Shown here one piece after another: positions 14,775 to 23,124 of a stretch of DNA of 48,710 nt (its first letter is position 1; each line of letters begins with the position of its first letter). Location of the stretch: assembly GCA_017465155.1 (NCBI GenBank), contig JAFTWV010000077.1, positions 1 through 48,710 of the forward strand. The letters run 5' to 3'. The notes beneath the pieces were generated by a model, which searched no databases, was not told where the DNA came from, and was given only the letters and a program-made list of their open reading frames with translations. This DNA comes from Clostridia bacterium (lineage in GTDB: Bacteria > Bacillota > Clostridia > Christensenellales > Aristaeellaceae). Position numbers and translations under genes: made by a program.

Positions 14775-16217
14775 TTATTTCGCAGCTTTTGCCGATTTAC
14801 GGCGCAGAAGATTCAGGATGCGGCGGTTCTTTGTAGTTCGCCACAGAAGCAGGCACGAAAGGATATAAGTCGCGCCGCCTGCGGCAACCTGCAGTGTGAG
14901 ACCGAACCATCCATCCGGCGCAGCGAGGGCGACCAGACGCACCATCAGTGCCATGATCATACCGATGGCCGCATAGGTCATCGCATATCGCAGGAAACGG
15001 CCAAAGGGGAGCTCTCGTCGGAGGAGAATGAACTGCACCGCCGGTACTGCGAATTCTGCTGCGACGGTGGCGACCACTGCGCCCACCGCCCCGTAGGCGG
15101 GGATGAGCAGCGTATTGAGCACTACGTTCACCGCTGCGCCGGTCAGAACGGATTTGATGAAGATGTGGTCGCGCTTCTGCGGCAGTACCCACTGGGTGCG
15201 AATCACGTTGGCAAAGCCAATGGACAACAGCGTCATGGCCAGCATGCACATCAGCGGTGCAGAACCGCCGAAGGCTTCACCGTAGAACAGGGGTGCGAAG
15301 TCTGTCGAAACGGCTGCAAGACCAAATCCCAGGGCAGAAACCATGCACATCATCATTTCCATTGATGCATCGATGTGGCTGCGCACCTCATCCATGCGTC
15401 CCTGTGCGGTCATGTGGCTGATTTTGGGCAGCATGACTGTACCGACAGCAGCGATGAAGCCTGCAAGGCACAGGATGATCTTCTCTGCATTCTCATAAAG
15501 GCCGGTTTGATGCATATCGGACAGTGCACCGATCATGACCTTGTCCATCTGACGGTATACACTCACTGCGATAACGGAGATGGACAGCACTGCGCAGGGC
15601 TTGAGGTGAGTCAGCGCTTCCTTCCGGGGCACGGGTGTGAAGCGCACCTTTCCGCGCAGGGAGAGGAAGCAGCTGCCGCAGCCCACAAGGGTCGACAGCG
15701 ACCACGCGAAGGCGTAGATCCACAGATCCTGCGGCCCTTTGACGAAGATGAACACCGCCGCCGCCGCCAGCAGCTTGGCTGCGGTATTGCGAAGCGCGAT
15801 GGGCCGGAACTGATCAAGGCCCATCAGGCACCAGTCCACGTTGACCAGACAGGAGATGCTGGCCAGCGTGAACGCCATGGCAAGGGGCTTCTCCGCCCCG
15901 GCGACGAAGGCCACATATGCGCACCAGACCAGCAGCGTCAGCCCGGCGACGAGCAGCTGCATCTGCCAGATGCCGGAGAAGGTGCGGTTCAGTTCGTCAC
16001 GGTCGTCTTTTGCCTGCGCGATGGCACGCGGGCCGTAGTTCTCCAGGCCCAGCAGCCCGATCAGGCCGAAGGTGTAGCTGATCGCCCATGCGTAGCCGTA
16101 CAGGCCTACGCCCTCCGTGCCCACCGCACGGGAGAGATAAGGGGCGGTAACGAGGGGCAGGAGCATGGAAAACAGGCGGTAAGCCATGTTGTAGAGAGTG
16201 TTTTTTCGGGTGCTCAT
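14775..16217 (-). CDS. MOP-superfamily polysaccharide flippase (Wzx-like)
   Basis: A 480-residue integral membrane protein with about 12-14 helices and the N-terminal family look KNTLYNMAYRLFSMLLPLVTAPYLSRAVGTEGVGLYGYA, characteristic of the polysaccharide-synthase/Wzx branch. It would flip undecaprenyl-linked sugars to the outer face. No sugar-polymer cluster is adjacent, although a GtrA gene and a pyruvyl-transferase-like gene occur elsewhere in the window. Its ATG overlaps the stop of the upstream P-loop gene by 4 bases, so the two are translationally coupled. Confidence 0.85.
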   Translation of the reverse strand: MSTRKNTLYNMAYRLFSMLLPLVTAPYLSRAVGTEGVGLYGYAWAISYTFGLIGLLGLENYGPRAIAQAKDDRDELNRTFSGIWQMQLLVAGLTLLVWCAYVAFVAGAEKPLAMAFTLASISCLVNVDWCLMGLDQFRPIALRNTAAKLLAAAAVFIFVKGPQDLWIYAFAWSLSTLVGCGSCFLSLRGKVRFTPVPRKEALTHLKPCAVLSISVIAVSVYRQMDKVMIGALSDMHQTGLYENAEKIILCLAGFIAAVGTVMLPKISHMTAQGRMDEVRSHIDASMEMMMCMVSALGFGLAAVSTDFAPLFYGEAFGGSAPLMCMLAMTLLSIGFANVIRTQWVLPQKRDHIFIKSVLTGAAVNVVLNTLLIPAYGAVGAVVATVAAEFAVPAVQFILLRRELPFGRFLRYAMTYAAIGMIMALMVRLVALAAPDGWFGLTLQVAAGGATYILSCLLLWRTTKNRRILNLLRRKSAKAAK

Positions 16218-16720
16218 AGGGGATCTCCTATGCGAATGATTTGTTCGGCGGCTTCGGCGGGGGAGAGCGCCGTGGCGTCGAGCTTGATGCTGTCCACAGT
16301 CTCATACAGCGGGAGATAGGCCAGAGAGCGGCTGACGGCGGACGCGTCCCGCAGCCCGGCGGAAACGTCCTGCCCGATGCGTGCGGTCAGCGCCTCCGGG
16401 GCGCAGATCAGTGAGACGCTCACAAAACGCACCCCGTCCATGGGCAGCCGTGCCAGCAGGCCGTCGATGATCTCCTGCTGGTGCATGACCCAGCAGAACA
16501 CGACGTTCTCGAACTCGCTGCAGCGCAGGAAATTCCCGAGGATGTGGGTGATATTGTCCGTGACCATGACCTTCGTTTCGTCGGTGACAGTGAAGGGCTG
16601 CATCGTCCAGCACCAGTCGCCGTCAAGGAAGGCGCAGCGGGGGAGCAGGCGCAGCAGCTTGCGGCTGACGGCGGTTTTGCCCACGCCCATCGGGCCGCTG
16701 ATAAAATAGAGGGTCTTCAT
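16214..16720 (-). CDS. small P-loop kinase-like protein
   Basis: A 168-residue protein with Walker A GPMGVGKTAVSRKLL close to the N-terminus, a DGDW motif (about residue 33) that may be the Walker-B-like acid, and an Arg (LTARIG) in the lid region. It resembles AAA/nucleoside-kinase-like shikimate-kinase folds, but the substrate cannot be told. It begins the minus-strand run that continues with the flippase, whose start codon it overlaps (ATGA). Such single-domain kinases often precede sugar-export genes, but this link is inferred. Confidence 0.65.
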   Translation of the reverse strand: MKTLYFISGPMGVGKTAVSRKLLRLLPRCAFLDGDWCWTMQPFTVTDETKVMVTDNITHILGNFLRCSEFENVVFCWVMHQQEIIDGLLARLPMDGVRFVSVSLICAPEALTARIGQDVSAGLRDASAVSRSLAYLPLYETVDSIKLDATALSPAEAAEQIIRIGDPL

Positions 16721-16735
16721 ACCAAATCTCCCGAA

Positions 16736-16804
16736 TGGGGTATGTTATGGGAAAGGGCCGAAGCAGCGCGAGGCACACTCCGACCCTTGGGGTATGTTAT
16801 GGGA
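16736..16804. repeat. 17-bp direct repeat next to gpmI
   Basis: The word TGGGGTATGTTATGGGA occurs at 16736-16752 and again at 16788-16804, directly after the gpmI stop on the minus strand. The 35 bases between are not repeated. It may be a recombination scar or protein-binding pair; I see no gene here. Confidence 0.6.
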
Positions 16805-18388
16805 TTACTTCTTCAGCATGGACTCTTCCCAGCTGGCGAAGGGCTCGATGCCCATCAGGTCCACGATGGTGGGGGCGACGTTGGCCAGACCGAAGCCGGT
16901 GCCCTCCTTCAGCTCGTGACGGCCGTTGGGATCGTACACGATGAAGGGGACAGGGTTCAGGCTATGGGCGGTACGGGGCGCGATGCCGTCCTTCTTGTTC
17001 TTCTCCAGCATCTGATCGGCGTTGCCGTGGTCAGCGGTGATGCACAGGATCGCGCCGACTTCATCAACGACCTTCTTGATGCGGGCAAGGCACAGATCGA
17101 CGGTCTCCACGGCGATCTCGGTGGCCAGGCAGTTGCCGGTGTGGCCGACCATGTCGCCGTTGGGGAAATTGCAGCGGATGAAACCGTACTTGCCGCTCTG
17201 CAGGGCTGCGATGACCAGGTCGGTCACCTCGGTGGCCTTCATCCAGGGGCACTCGTCGAAGGAACGCACGTCGGAGGGGACTTCCTCCCAGGTCTCCAGC
17301 TCCTCGGAGAACTTTTCGGAGCGGTTGCCGTTCCAGAAGTAGGTCACATGGCCGTACTTCTGGGTTTCGGAGCAGGCATACTCGTTCACGCCGGCCTTGA
17401 CCAGCAGCTCGGTCAGGGTATCCTTGATCTCCGGGGGATTGACGAGGAACTTGTTGGGGATGTTCAGGTCGCCGTCGTACTGCAGCATGCCGGCGTACTT
17501 GACATTCGGCACCACGCCGCGGTCGAACTTGTCGAAGGACGCATCGCCGTCGAAAGCCATCGAAATTTCCTGCGCGCGGTCGCCGCGGAAGTTGTACAGG
17601 ATGACGGAGTCGCCGTCGGCCATCTTGCCCACGGGCTCGCCGTCCTTGGCGATGACGAAGGCGGGCAGATCCTGGTCGATCACGCCGGTCTCGGCGCGGT
17701 AGGTCTCGATCGCCTCAGTGGCGCTGGCGAACTGACGGCCCTGGCCGTGCACATGCACGTTCCAGCCAGCCTCGACCATCGCCCAGTTGGCCTGGTAGCG
17801 GTCCATGGTGACCTTCATGCGGCCGCCGCCGGAAGCGATGCAGCCGTCGAAATCAGCGTCGTTCAGGGAGGTGAGCACGTCCTCCAGCTGCTGCACGTAC
17901 TCCAGTGCGCTGGTGGCGGGCACGTCGCGGCCATCCAGCAGGATGTGGCAGCGCACGCGCTTCACGCCCTCCGCCTTGGCCTGCTTGAGCATGGCGATCA
18001 GGTGGGAAATGTTGGAGTGGACGTTGCCGTCGGACAGCAGGCCGATGAAGTGCAGGGTGGAGGCGTTGGCCTTCACCTGACCGACCAGCTCCTGCCAGGT
18101 TTCGCTGGCGTAGATCTTGCCGGACTCGATGGACTCGTTGACAAGCTTCGCGCCCTGGGAGTACACCTGACCGCAGCCCAGCGCGTTGTGGCCGACCTCG
18201 GAGTTGCCCATATCGTCATCGGAGGGCAGACCGACGGCGGCGCCGTGGGCCTTGATGATCTGCCAGGGGCAGGTGGCCTTCAGCTCGTCCAGGGTGGGAG
18301 TGGTGGCGGACATGACCATGTTGCCGAGCGTTTCGGGGGTCTCGCCCACGCCGTCCATGACGACGAGGACAACGGGCTTGTTATTCAT
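16805..18388 (-). CDS. gpmI: 2,3-bisphosphoglycerate-independent phosphoglycerate mutase
   Basis: A 527-residue GpmI, the manganese-dependent enzyme that interconverts 3- and 2-phosphoglycerate in glycolysis. The alkaline-phosphatase-fold metal site starts with VVMDGVG (Asp12), the nucleophile is Ser63 in DDMGNSEVGH, and the C-terminal metal-binding ITADHGNADQM and ARTAHSLNPVPF motifs are present. The length is normal. I chose ATG 18388 because GGAGG lies 8-9 bases upstream; an ATG at 18415 would add nine residues that the family lacks. A good promoter lies 5' of it, and it is transcribed away from the lipoprotein gene. Confidence 0.96.
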   Translation of the reverse strand: MNNKPVVLVVMDGVGETPETLGNMVMSATTPTLDELKATCPWQIIKAHGAAVGLPSDDDMGNSEVGHNALGCGQVYSQGAKLVNESIESGKIYASETWQELVGQVKANASTLHFIGLLSDGNVHSNISHLIAMLKQAKAEGVKRVRCHILLDGRDVPATSALEYVQQLEDVLTSLNDADFDGCIASGGGRMKVTMDRYQANWAMVEAGWNVHVHGQGRQFASATEAIETYRAETGVIDQDLPAFVIAKDGEPVGKMADGDSVILYNFRGDRAQEISMAFDGDASFDKFDRGVVPNVKYAGMLQYDGDLNIPNKFLVNPPEIKDTLTELLVKAGVNEYACSETQKYGHVTYFWNGNRSEKFSEELETWEEVPSDVRSFDECPWMKATEVTDLVIAALQSGKYGFIRCNFPNGDMVGHTGNCLATEIAVETVDLCLARIKKVVDEVGAILCITADHGNADQMLEKNKKDGIAPRTAHSLNPVPFIVYDPNGRHELKEGTGFGLANVAPTIVDLMGIEPFASWEESMLKK

Positions 18389-18443
18389 GGGAAGTTGCCT
18401 CCTTGTATGTATCAAAGTTGTGTTGCATATTGAACCATCTTAT

Positions 18444-18472
18444 AAGATACGCCATTTTGCATGGATTGTCAA
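18444..18472 (-). promoter_or_regulatory. gpmI promoter
   Basis: On the minus strand a perfect TTGACA (18472-18467) is followed after 17 bases by TATCTT (18449-18444). Confidence 0.75.
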
Positions 18473-18550
18473 GGTTTTCGCAAGGATTTGGGGCGGGGAA
18501 GGGGATGTTCATGCGTATGCAGCACCGATGTAAAAAACTACACGGTACCC

Positions 18551-18580
18551 TTGTGGGGGGAAGGGCCGGCGTGCTACAAT
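18551..18580 (+). promoter_or_regulatory. promoter of the 203-residue lipoprotein gene
   Basis: TACAAT at 18575-18580 with an upstream TG (18572-18573) makes an extended -10; the -35 (TTGTGG, 18551-18556) is weak and 18 bases away. Confidence 0.5.
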
Positions 18581-18611
18581 ATACGCAAACAAAGACGGAG
18601 GGGGCGACGTC

Positions 18612-19223
18612 ATGAAGCGCCGTTTGTCATTGCTGCTGATTGTATCCTTTTTGCTTTTGCTGACCGCCTGTTCAAAGCCTGTCGCCGATGGCACGGACAG
18701 TTATATTGGCCGGGCAGTGATGACTGAAACGGAAACGGAGCTCGTACGGCTGCTGGGGGATCATTATCCACAGCAGATATTTGATTTTTCCGTGCCGGAG
18801 ACGGTAAAAAGCATGCGTGTGCGCGTCGTTCGGCTGGTGGATGATCAGTGGGTGCAGGTCAGCGGCGGCGGGACGATCGGCATGACGTATGCGGGCAGGA
18901 AAGGTCGCATTGCGCTGGATTATGATACCCTTGACGGAGACGTGAAGGTGTCCGTCCAGAACGACGGGGCGATCTTCCGCATGGATCACAAGGCGCTGGA
19001 ACAGCATGACACGACTGGCCTTGCCAGCGCGCAGACGTGGCTTGGGAATGCGGTAGAGATCATCCCCGGGAAAGAAATCCCTCTGGCCCTCCAGGTATTC
19101 AGCAGCCAATCAGAGATTCCGCTTGCAGGAATGGACTGCTTTGACGCGCCTGAAAAGTATGCAGGACATGAGTATGTTTATGCGGTTACGGTGACCTTCA
19201 GCGAGCAGGGATTTGGGGAATAA
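18612..19223 (+). CDS. predicted lipoprotein of unknown function
   Basis: A 203-residue protein with a textbook lipoprotein signal: MKRRLSLLLIVSFLLLLTAC, the Cys being residue 20 after LLTA. The mature part looks mostly beta-stranded (MRVRVVRLVDDQWVQVSGGGTI and a C-terminal YVYAVTVTF strand) with no motif I can name. It would be anchored on the outer face of the membrane. A GGAGGGGG ribosome site lies 8 bases before ATG 18612. No operon partner is evident; the next gene has its own promoter-like sequence. I do not recognise a family. Confidence 0.7.
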   Translation: MKRRLSLLLIVSFLLLLTACSKPVADGTDSYIGRAVMTETETELVRLLGDHYPQQIFDFSVPETVKSMRVRVVRLVDDQWVQVSGGGTIGMTYAGRKGRIALDYDTLDGDVKVSVQNDGAIFRMDHKALEQHDTTGLASAQTWLGNAVEIIPGKEIPLALQVFSSQSEIPLAGMDCFDAPEKYAGHEYVYAVTVTFSEQGFGE

Positions 19224-19337
19224 GGCAATGAAGAATAGCCATCGCAATGGTGTGTGCCGATCGTCAGGCAGGTTCAGGGGATCATGCCGGCAACCGTTCT
19301 GCGCGGGCGAGTTGCTTTGCGAGTGTATTGTTTCCTC

Positions 19338-19366
19338 TTGCTTCCGTGAAGCTGAAATGTCATAAT
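19338..19366 (+). promoter_or_regulatory. promoter of the His/Cys-rich protein gene
   Basis: TTGCTT (19338-19343) and CATAAT (19361-19366) are 17 bases apart. The leader would be only about 20 bases, and no strong ribosome site precedes ATG 19393. Confidence 0.5.
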
Positions 19367-19392
19367 AGAGAAAAGTATAATGGGGCGCGTCA

Positions 19393-19998
19393 ATGAAGTG
19401 GAATGATTATTATGAACGGTTCTGGGACTGGGCTGAAAGCACGCAGATCAGCAGGATATCAACGCTGACTGATTTCACATCCTCTGCGGAGGTTGCGGAA
19501 ATTGCCAATGCATTCTTTGATGAGAAGAATGCAGCCCGTCTGGTAAAGCGCGCCATGCAAAACGGAATACGTTTTACACCGGCTGAGATCATTGAGCTCA
19601 GCGGCTGTCTGACGGAAGAGGTGTTCAACAAGGTCATCTGCAGCCGCCGGGGGCAGTTCACCGCAGAGCAGTATGAGGAACTGGAAGGTCTCTGCTTTAA
19701 TGAGGAGCTGCTCGAAAATGTGGCAAAGGCAGACGGTATTCACCGCGAGACCGATGACCTGCCCTTTGATTCGGAGATCGCCATTGTACAGCCGGAGAGA
19801 AAGGGGCCGGGCTTCCTTGCTGCTCTGTTTGGCCTCGCCTCTCATGCGGGCTCTGGGCGCACCTATCCGGGACGCTGTATGGGAAACTGTTCGAATTGTC
19901 CCGCACATTATGGCTATCGCTACGGCCGTTGGTATTACGGGCATCATCATTCGCACGGCTGCGAGTTCGGCGGCAATGATTGCAGTGGGAAGCCATAA
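19393..19998 (+). CDS. unknown protein with His/Cys/Gly/Tyr-rich tail
   Basis: A 201-residue protein of a type seen in Clostridia without assigned function. Residues 1-130 are predicted mostly helical and acidic (starting MKWNDYYERFWDWAEST). A linker around residue 145 leads to a tail with CMGNCSNCP, then HYGYRYGRWYYGHHHSHGCEFGG. The Cys pairs and the His cluster could bind a metal, and the motif recalls metal-carrier or small zinc-binding segments. No signal peptide, no operon partner and no homologous domain I can name. The A+T content is higher than in the neighbouring genes. Confidence 0.7.
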   Translation: MKWNDYYERFWDWAESTQISRISTLTDFTSSAEVAEIANAFFDEKNAARLVKRAMQNGIRFTPAEIIELSGCLTEEVFNKVICSRRGQFTAEQYEELEGLCFNEELLENVAKADGIHRETDDLPFDSEIAIVQPERKGPGFLAALFGLASHAGSGRTYPGRCMGNCSNCPAHYGYRYGRWYYGHHHSHGCEFGGNDCSGKP

Positions 19999-20090
19999 TG
20001 GATGCAATAGCAACAAAGGCAGCATGTGGGCAAGCCCTTATTTGCAGGAGAGGGAGCAGGAAAGGTGTTTTTGAGGATGAATGAGAAAAC

Positions 20091-20134
20091 AAAAACAGGA
20101 CTCCAACTTCACATCAAAGTCGGAGTCCTGTTTT
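20091..20134 (-). terminator. terminator after tRNA-Ser(GCT)
   Basis: A long stem (AAAACAGGACTCC at the left, GGAGTCCTGTTTT at the right, extended by ACTT/AAGT with one mismatch) lies directly after the encoded CCA of the tRNA. On the minus strand it is followed by TTTTTGTTTT. Confidence 0.85.
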
Positions 20135-20225
20135 GGCGCAGATGGAGAGATTCGAACTCTCGCACCGGTTATCCCAGTCTACTCCCTTAGCAGGGGAGCC
20201 CCTTGAGCCACTTGGGTACATCTGC
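20134..20225 (-). tRNA. tRNA-Ser, anticodon GCT
   Basis: A class-II tRNA with a 7-bp acceptor stem (GCAGATG with CATCTGC), a long variable arm and the anticodon loop CTGCTAA in the stem CTCCC...GGGAG, which gives anticodon GCT (codons AGC/AGT). The T arm reads GAGAG-TTCGAAT-CTCTC and the CCA end is encoded (20134-20136). Confidence 0.95.
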
Positions 20226-20262
20226 ATATGCGGTTTGACCAGCAATGTTGCTCAAGCAAAGC

Positions 20263-20351
20263 TGGCGGAGAGAGAGGGATTCGAACCCCCGGTGCCTTTC
20301 GACATCACTGGTTTTCAAGACCAGCGCCATCAACCGCTCGGCCATCTCTCC
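20263..20351 (-). tRNA. tRNA-Ser, anticodon TGA
   Basis: A class-II tRNA with acceptor stem GGAGAGA/TCTCTCC, a long variable arm and anticodon loop CTTGAAA in the stem CTGGT...ACCAG (anticodon TGA, codons TCA and others). CCA is encoded (20263-20265). It is 37 bases from the other serine tRNA on the same strand, so both are probably processed from one transcript. Confidence 0.95.
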
Positions 20352-20534
20352 TCGTGAACCAGCAGATAACATTATAGCATGCGAAGTGGGTTTCGTCAAG
20401 CCCCTCATGAAGAGAAAATGCAATTTTCCTTCGGATGCCGGCGCGTGGGATGAACGCCGCTGCAATGCCAGACTTGGGCTGCGCTAAAAACTGCTCCGTT
20501 TTTGCCCACTTATCCTCAACCCTTGCGCCGCCCC

Positions 20535-20563
20535 TTGACGTGCGGCGCATTTCCATGTATTAT
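20535..20563 (+). promoter_or_regulatory. xylB promoter
   Basis: TTGACG (20535-20540) and TATTAT (20558-20563) are 17 bases apart. No clear operator for a xylose repressor was seen between it and the start. Confidence 0.65.
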
Positions 20564-20617
20564 TAGAGGTGGAATATTACCCGTTCAACCAAATACAGAG
20601 AGGAGCTGTCCCTTATT

Positions 20618-22141
20618 ATGAAATACGTTCTCGGTATTGATCTTGGCACCTCCGGCACCAAAACAGTGCTGTTCGACCAGAATGGCGTGGCAATGGCCTC
20701 TGCCACCGTCGAGTATCCCATGTACCAGCCCCACAATGGCTGGGCTGAGCAGGATCCCAAGGACTGGTGGAACGCTGCCGTCGAGACCATCAAGGCTGTG
20801 CTGACCAAGTCCGGCGTGGACAAGAACGACGTGGTGTCCATGGGCATTTCCGGCCAGATGCACGGCCTGGTCATGCTGGATGAAAACAACGAGGTGCTGC
20901 GGCCCTCCATCATCTGGTGCGACCAGCGTACCGCCAAGGAGTGCGACGAGATTCACGAGAAGGTCGGCAAGGAAAAGCTGATTGCCATCACCGCGAATCC
21001 TGCCCTGACCGGCTTCACCCTGTCGAAGATCCTGTGGGTGCGCAACAATGAGCCCGATGTGTACGCCAAGTGCCGCCACATCCTGCTGCCCAAGGATTAT
21101 GTTCGCTTCATGCTGACCGGTGATTATGCCACCGAGGTGTCCGACGCCTCCGGCATGCAGCTGCTGGACGTGCCGAACCGCTGCTGGAGCGATGAGCTGC
21201 TTCAAATTCTGGACATCGACAAGTCCATGCTGGCGAAGGTGTACGAGTCCTGCGAGGTCACCGGCCATGTGTCCGATGCGGCGGCTGCCCTGACCGGCCT
21301 GAGCGCGGCGACCCTCGTGGTTGGCGGCGCGGGCGACAACGCGGCTGCGGCTGTCGGCACGGGTGTTGTGGAGGACGGCAAGGCCTTCGTCACCATCGGC
21401 ACCTCCGGCGTGGTCTTTGCCCACACCGATAAGCTCGCCATCGACCCCAAGGGTCGCGTGCATACCTTCTGCTGCGCCGTCCCCGGTGCATGGCACGTGA
21501 TGGGCGTGACCCAGGGCGCGGGCCTGTCTTTGAAGTGGTTCCGCGACAACTTCTGCGCGGCGGAGAAGGAAGCCGCTGCCCAGATGGGTGTGGATCCCTA
21601 TGACCTGACCAACAAGCAGGCGGCCCAGAGCCCCATCGGCTCCAACAAGCTGATCTACGCGCCCTATCTGATGGGCGAGCGTACCCCCCACCTCGATCCT
21701 GATTGCCGTGGTATGTTCTTTGGCCTGAGCGCCATGCATACCCGTCGTGATTTGCTGCGCGCGGTCATGGAGGGCGTGACCTTCTCCCAGATGGACAGCC
21801 TGAGCGTGCTGGCTGAGATGGGCGTTGCTCCCGAGACCATGCTGGCCTGCGGCGGCGGCGGCAAGAGCCCCCTGTGGCGTCAGATGCTGGCGGACGTGTT
21901 CAATGTGCCGGTGGCGACCACCGTCAACACCGAAGGCCCGGCCCTGGGCGTGGCGATCCTGGCTGGCGTGGGCGCTGGCCTGTACGAGAGCGTCCCCGCT
22001 GCCTGTGCCGCGATGATCAAGCGCAATCCCGCGCAGGATCCCATCGAGGAGAACGTGCCGAAGTACGCCAAGGTGTACGAGGTGTACAAGAAGCTGTATC
22101 AGGCGAACAAGGAGCTGTTCAAGGATCTGGCGGCGCTGTGA
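20618..22141 (+). CDS. xylB: xylulokinase
   Basis: A 507-residue FGGY-family sugar kinase. The first phosphate loop is GIDLGTSGTKTVLFDQ (residues 6-21), then the characteristic SISGQMHGLV-like block (here MGISGQMHGLVMLD) and IIWCDQRT, where the sugar-binding Asp and Arg lie. The second domain shows VVGGAGDNAAAAVGTG, TIGTSGVV and LACGGGGKSPLWRQM. This set is typical of XylB, which phosphorylates D-xylulose to xylulose-5-phosphate with ATP in the pentose pathway. No xylA or xylose transporter lies beside it. An AGAGAGGAG ribosome site precedes ATG 20618. Codon use is high in GC, like the rest of the window. Confidence 0.93.
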   Translation: MKYVLGIDLGTSGTKTVLFDQNGVAMASATVEYPMYQPHNGWAEQDPKDWWNAAVETIKAVLTKSGVDKNDVVSMGISGQMHGLVMLDENNEVLRPSIIWCDQRTAKECDEIHEKVGKEKLIAITANPALTGFTLSKILWVRNNEPDVYAKCRHILLPKDYVRFMLTGDYATEVSDASGMQLLDVPNRCWSDELLQILDIDKSMLAKVYESCEVTGHVSDAAAALTGLSAATLVVGGAGDNAAAAVGTGVVEDGKAFVTIGTSGVVFAHTDKLAIDPKGRVHTFCCAVPGAWHVMGVTQGAGLSLKWFRDNFCAAEKEAAAQMGVDPYDLTNKQAAQSPIGSNKLIYAPYLMGERTPHLDPDCRGMFFGLSAMHTRRDLLRAVMEGVTFSQMDSLSVLAEMGVAPETMLACGGGGKSPLWRQMLADVFNVPVATTVNTEGPALGVAILAGVGAGLYESVPAACAAMIKRNPAQDPIEENVPKYAKVYEVYKKLYQANKELFKDLAAL

Positions 22142-22144
22142 TTT

Positions 22145-22178
22145 GGAATTCTTAATGCTTAATTCGTAATTCTTCATT
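22145..22178. repeat. short A+T-rich repeat after xylB
   Basis: The A+T-rich stretch is built from near-repeats of GGAATTCTTAATGC and AATTCGTAATTCTTC. Such short units are commonly found between genes in Clostridia genomes; no gene is present. Confidence 0.45.
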
Positions 22179-22184
22179 GAGTTG

Positions 22185-22218
22185 GAGGACGGTTTCCGAG
22201 TGGAGGCCGTCCTCTTTT
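22185..22218 (+). terminator. intrinsic terminator of xylB
   Basis: GAGGACGG (22185-22192) pairs with CCGTCCTC (22207-22214) and TTTT follows directly. The next gene starts 18 bases after the T-run. Confidence 0.85.
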
Positions 22219-22235
22219 CAAAAGGGAGTATTGCC

Positions 22236-22970
22236 ATGGATGTACGGGAAACCATTGCCGCGTTCCTGCGGGGAGAGATGGACATCATCAGCTTCCGCAG
22301 GCTCTACGACGAGAATCCGGAGATCAACGATTTCTTGCAAGGGATCGTGGATGATGCCAAGGCGAAAGGGGTGACGGAGTTCCTCAAACATCCGTCAAAC
22401 CCGTTTGGGGAGATCGTAGAAAGCGATTCCGGCATTTCGCACCTGCTCAATCCGGAGGCGTTTGAGGGCGTGCGCTACGGTAACAGTCCTTATGATTCCG
22501 TGCGAAAAATGCTGACCTACGAATTCCGCATGAGCACTCATGATGTGCGGGGTGCAACGGGCGCGGAGTCCTTTTACAGCGAACTGTATGCGCTGTATTA
22601 TCAGGTCGATCAATCTATCCCGTGGGACAGAAAGTATTTTGATGCCTTCGGTTTTGCGCTGGACATGATCCCCGAATACCTGATGGGCGGTGAAAGCGAG
22701 TTATACATCAACACCCACATCCTCCCCCTCTACCCCGACACGATGAAGAAAACCGAGCGCAAGAAGGCCATCAAGGCCGCCATCAAAGAGCCCTTCCGCT
22801 CGGACAAGGGCCGTCCGCAGTGGATTCAATCCGGCGAGTGGCCGCTGGGCAAGGACGGCAAGCCCGCCGTCTACACCGGCAGCAAGAGCCTCCGCGGCGG
22901 CGAGGCCAAGCACTACTTCTTCCGCGACGAGAGCGACGGCTCCATCATCACCGTGGAGCAGTTCTACTAA
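22236..22970 (+). CDS. protein of unknown function (244 residues)
   Basis: The start ATG 22236 follows GGGAG. The N-terminus (MDVRETIAAFLRGEMDIISFRRLY) is helical; the middle is acidic and rich in aromatic residues (RKYFDAFGFALDMIPEYL). The last ~45 residues form a compact block, KGRPQWIQSGEWPLG...HYFFRDESDGSIITVEQFY, which looks like a small beta domain. I cannot name a family. No signal peptide is present. It is bracketed by terminators on both sides, so it is probably a single-gene unit read from the xylB terminator region onward, with no promoter recognised. Confidence 0.65.
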   Translation: MDVRETIAAFLRGEMDIISFRRLYDENPEINDFLQGIVDDAKAKGVTEFLKHPSNPFGEIVESDSGISHLLNPEAFEGVRYGNSPYDSVRKMLTYEFRMSTHDVRGATGAESFYSELYALYYQVDQSIPWDRKYFDAFGFALDMIPEYLMGGESELYINTHILPLYPDTMKKTERKKAIKAAIKEPFRSDKGRPQWIQSGEWPLGKDGKPAVYTGSKSLRGGEAKHYFFRDESDGSIITVEQFY

Positions 22971-22983
22971 GCAGCATATGAAG

Positions 22984-23013
22984 GGGAGCGCTCCGTAGGG
23001 GGGTGCTCCCTTT
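22984..23013 (+). terminator. intrinsic terminator
   Basis: GGGAGC (22984-22989) pairs with GCTCCC (23005-23010) and is followed by TTT. It ends the unknown gene upstream. Confidence 0.7.
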
Positions 23014-23054
23014 GACCGTTCATGGGACGGAATCGACCGTTTGTTGAAAATCCC

Positions 23055-23083
23055 TTCCCATTCCATCGCAATTTTGCTATACT
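23055..23083 (+). promoter_or_regulatory. promoter of the LytTR/DUF3021 pair
   Basis: TATACT at 23078-23083 with TG one base upstream (extended -10) and a weak TTCCCA at 23055-23060. Control by the LytTR protein itself is likely by analogy with other pairs, but no direct-repeat target is obvious. Confidence 0.45.
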
Positions 23084-23124
23084 CCCAAATGTCAACAGAA
23101 ACACCCCTGAAGGAGGCGCCAAAG

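Noticed and set aside
16481-18433. A 650-codon open frame opposite gpmI and the P-loop gene
   Set aside because: It is antisense to well-recognised genes with correct motifs and starts.
20585-22288. A 567-codon open frame opposite xylB
   Set aside because: xylB on the other strand is complete and has a promoter, ribosome site and terminator.
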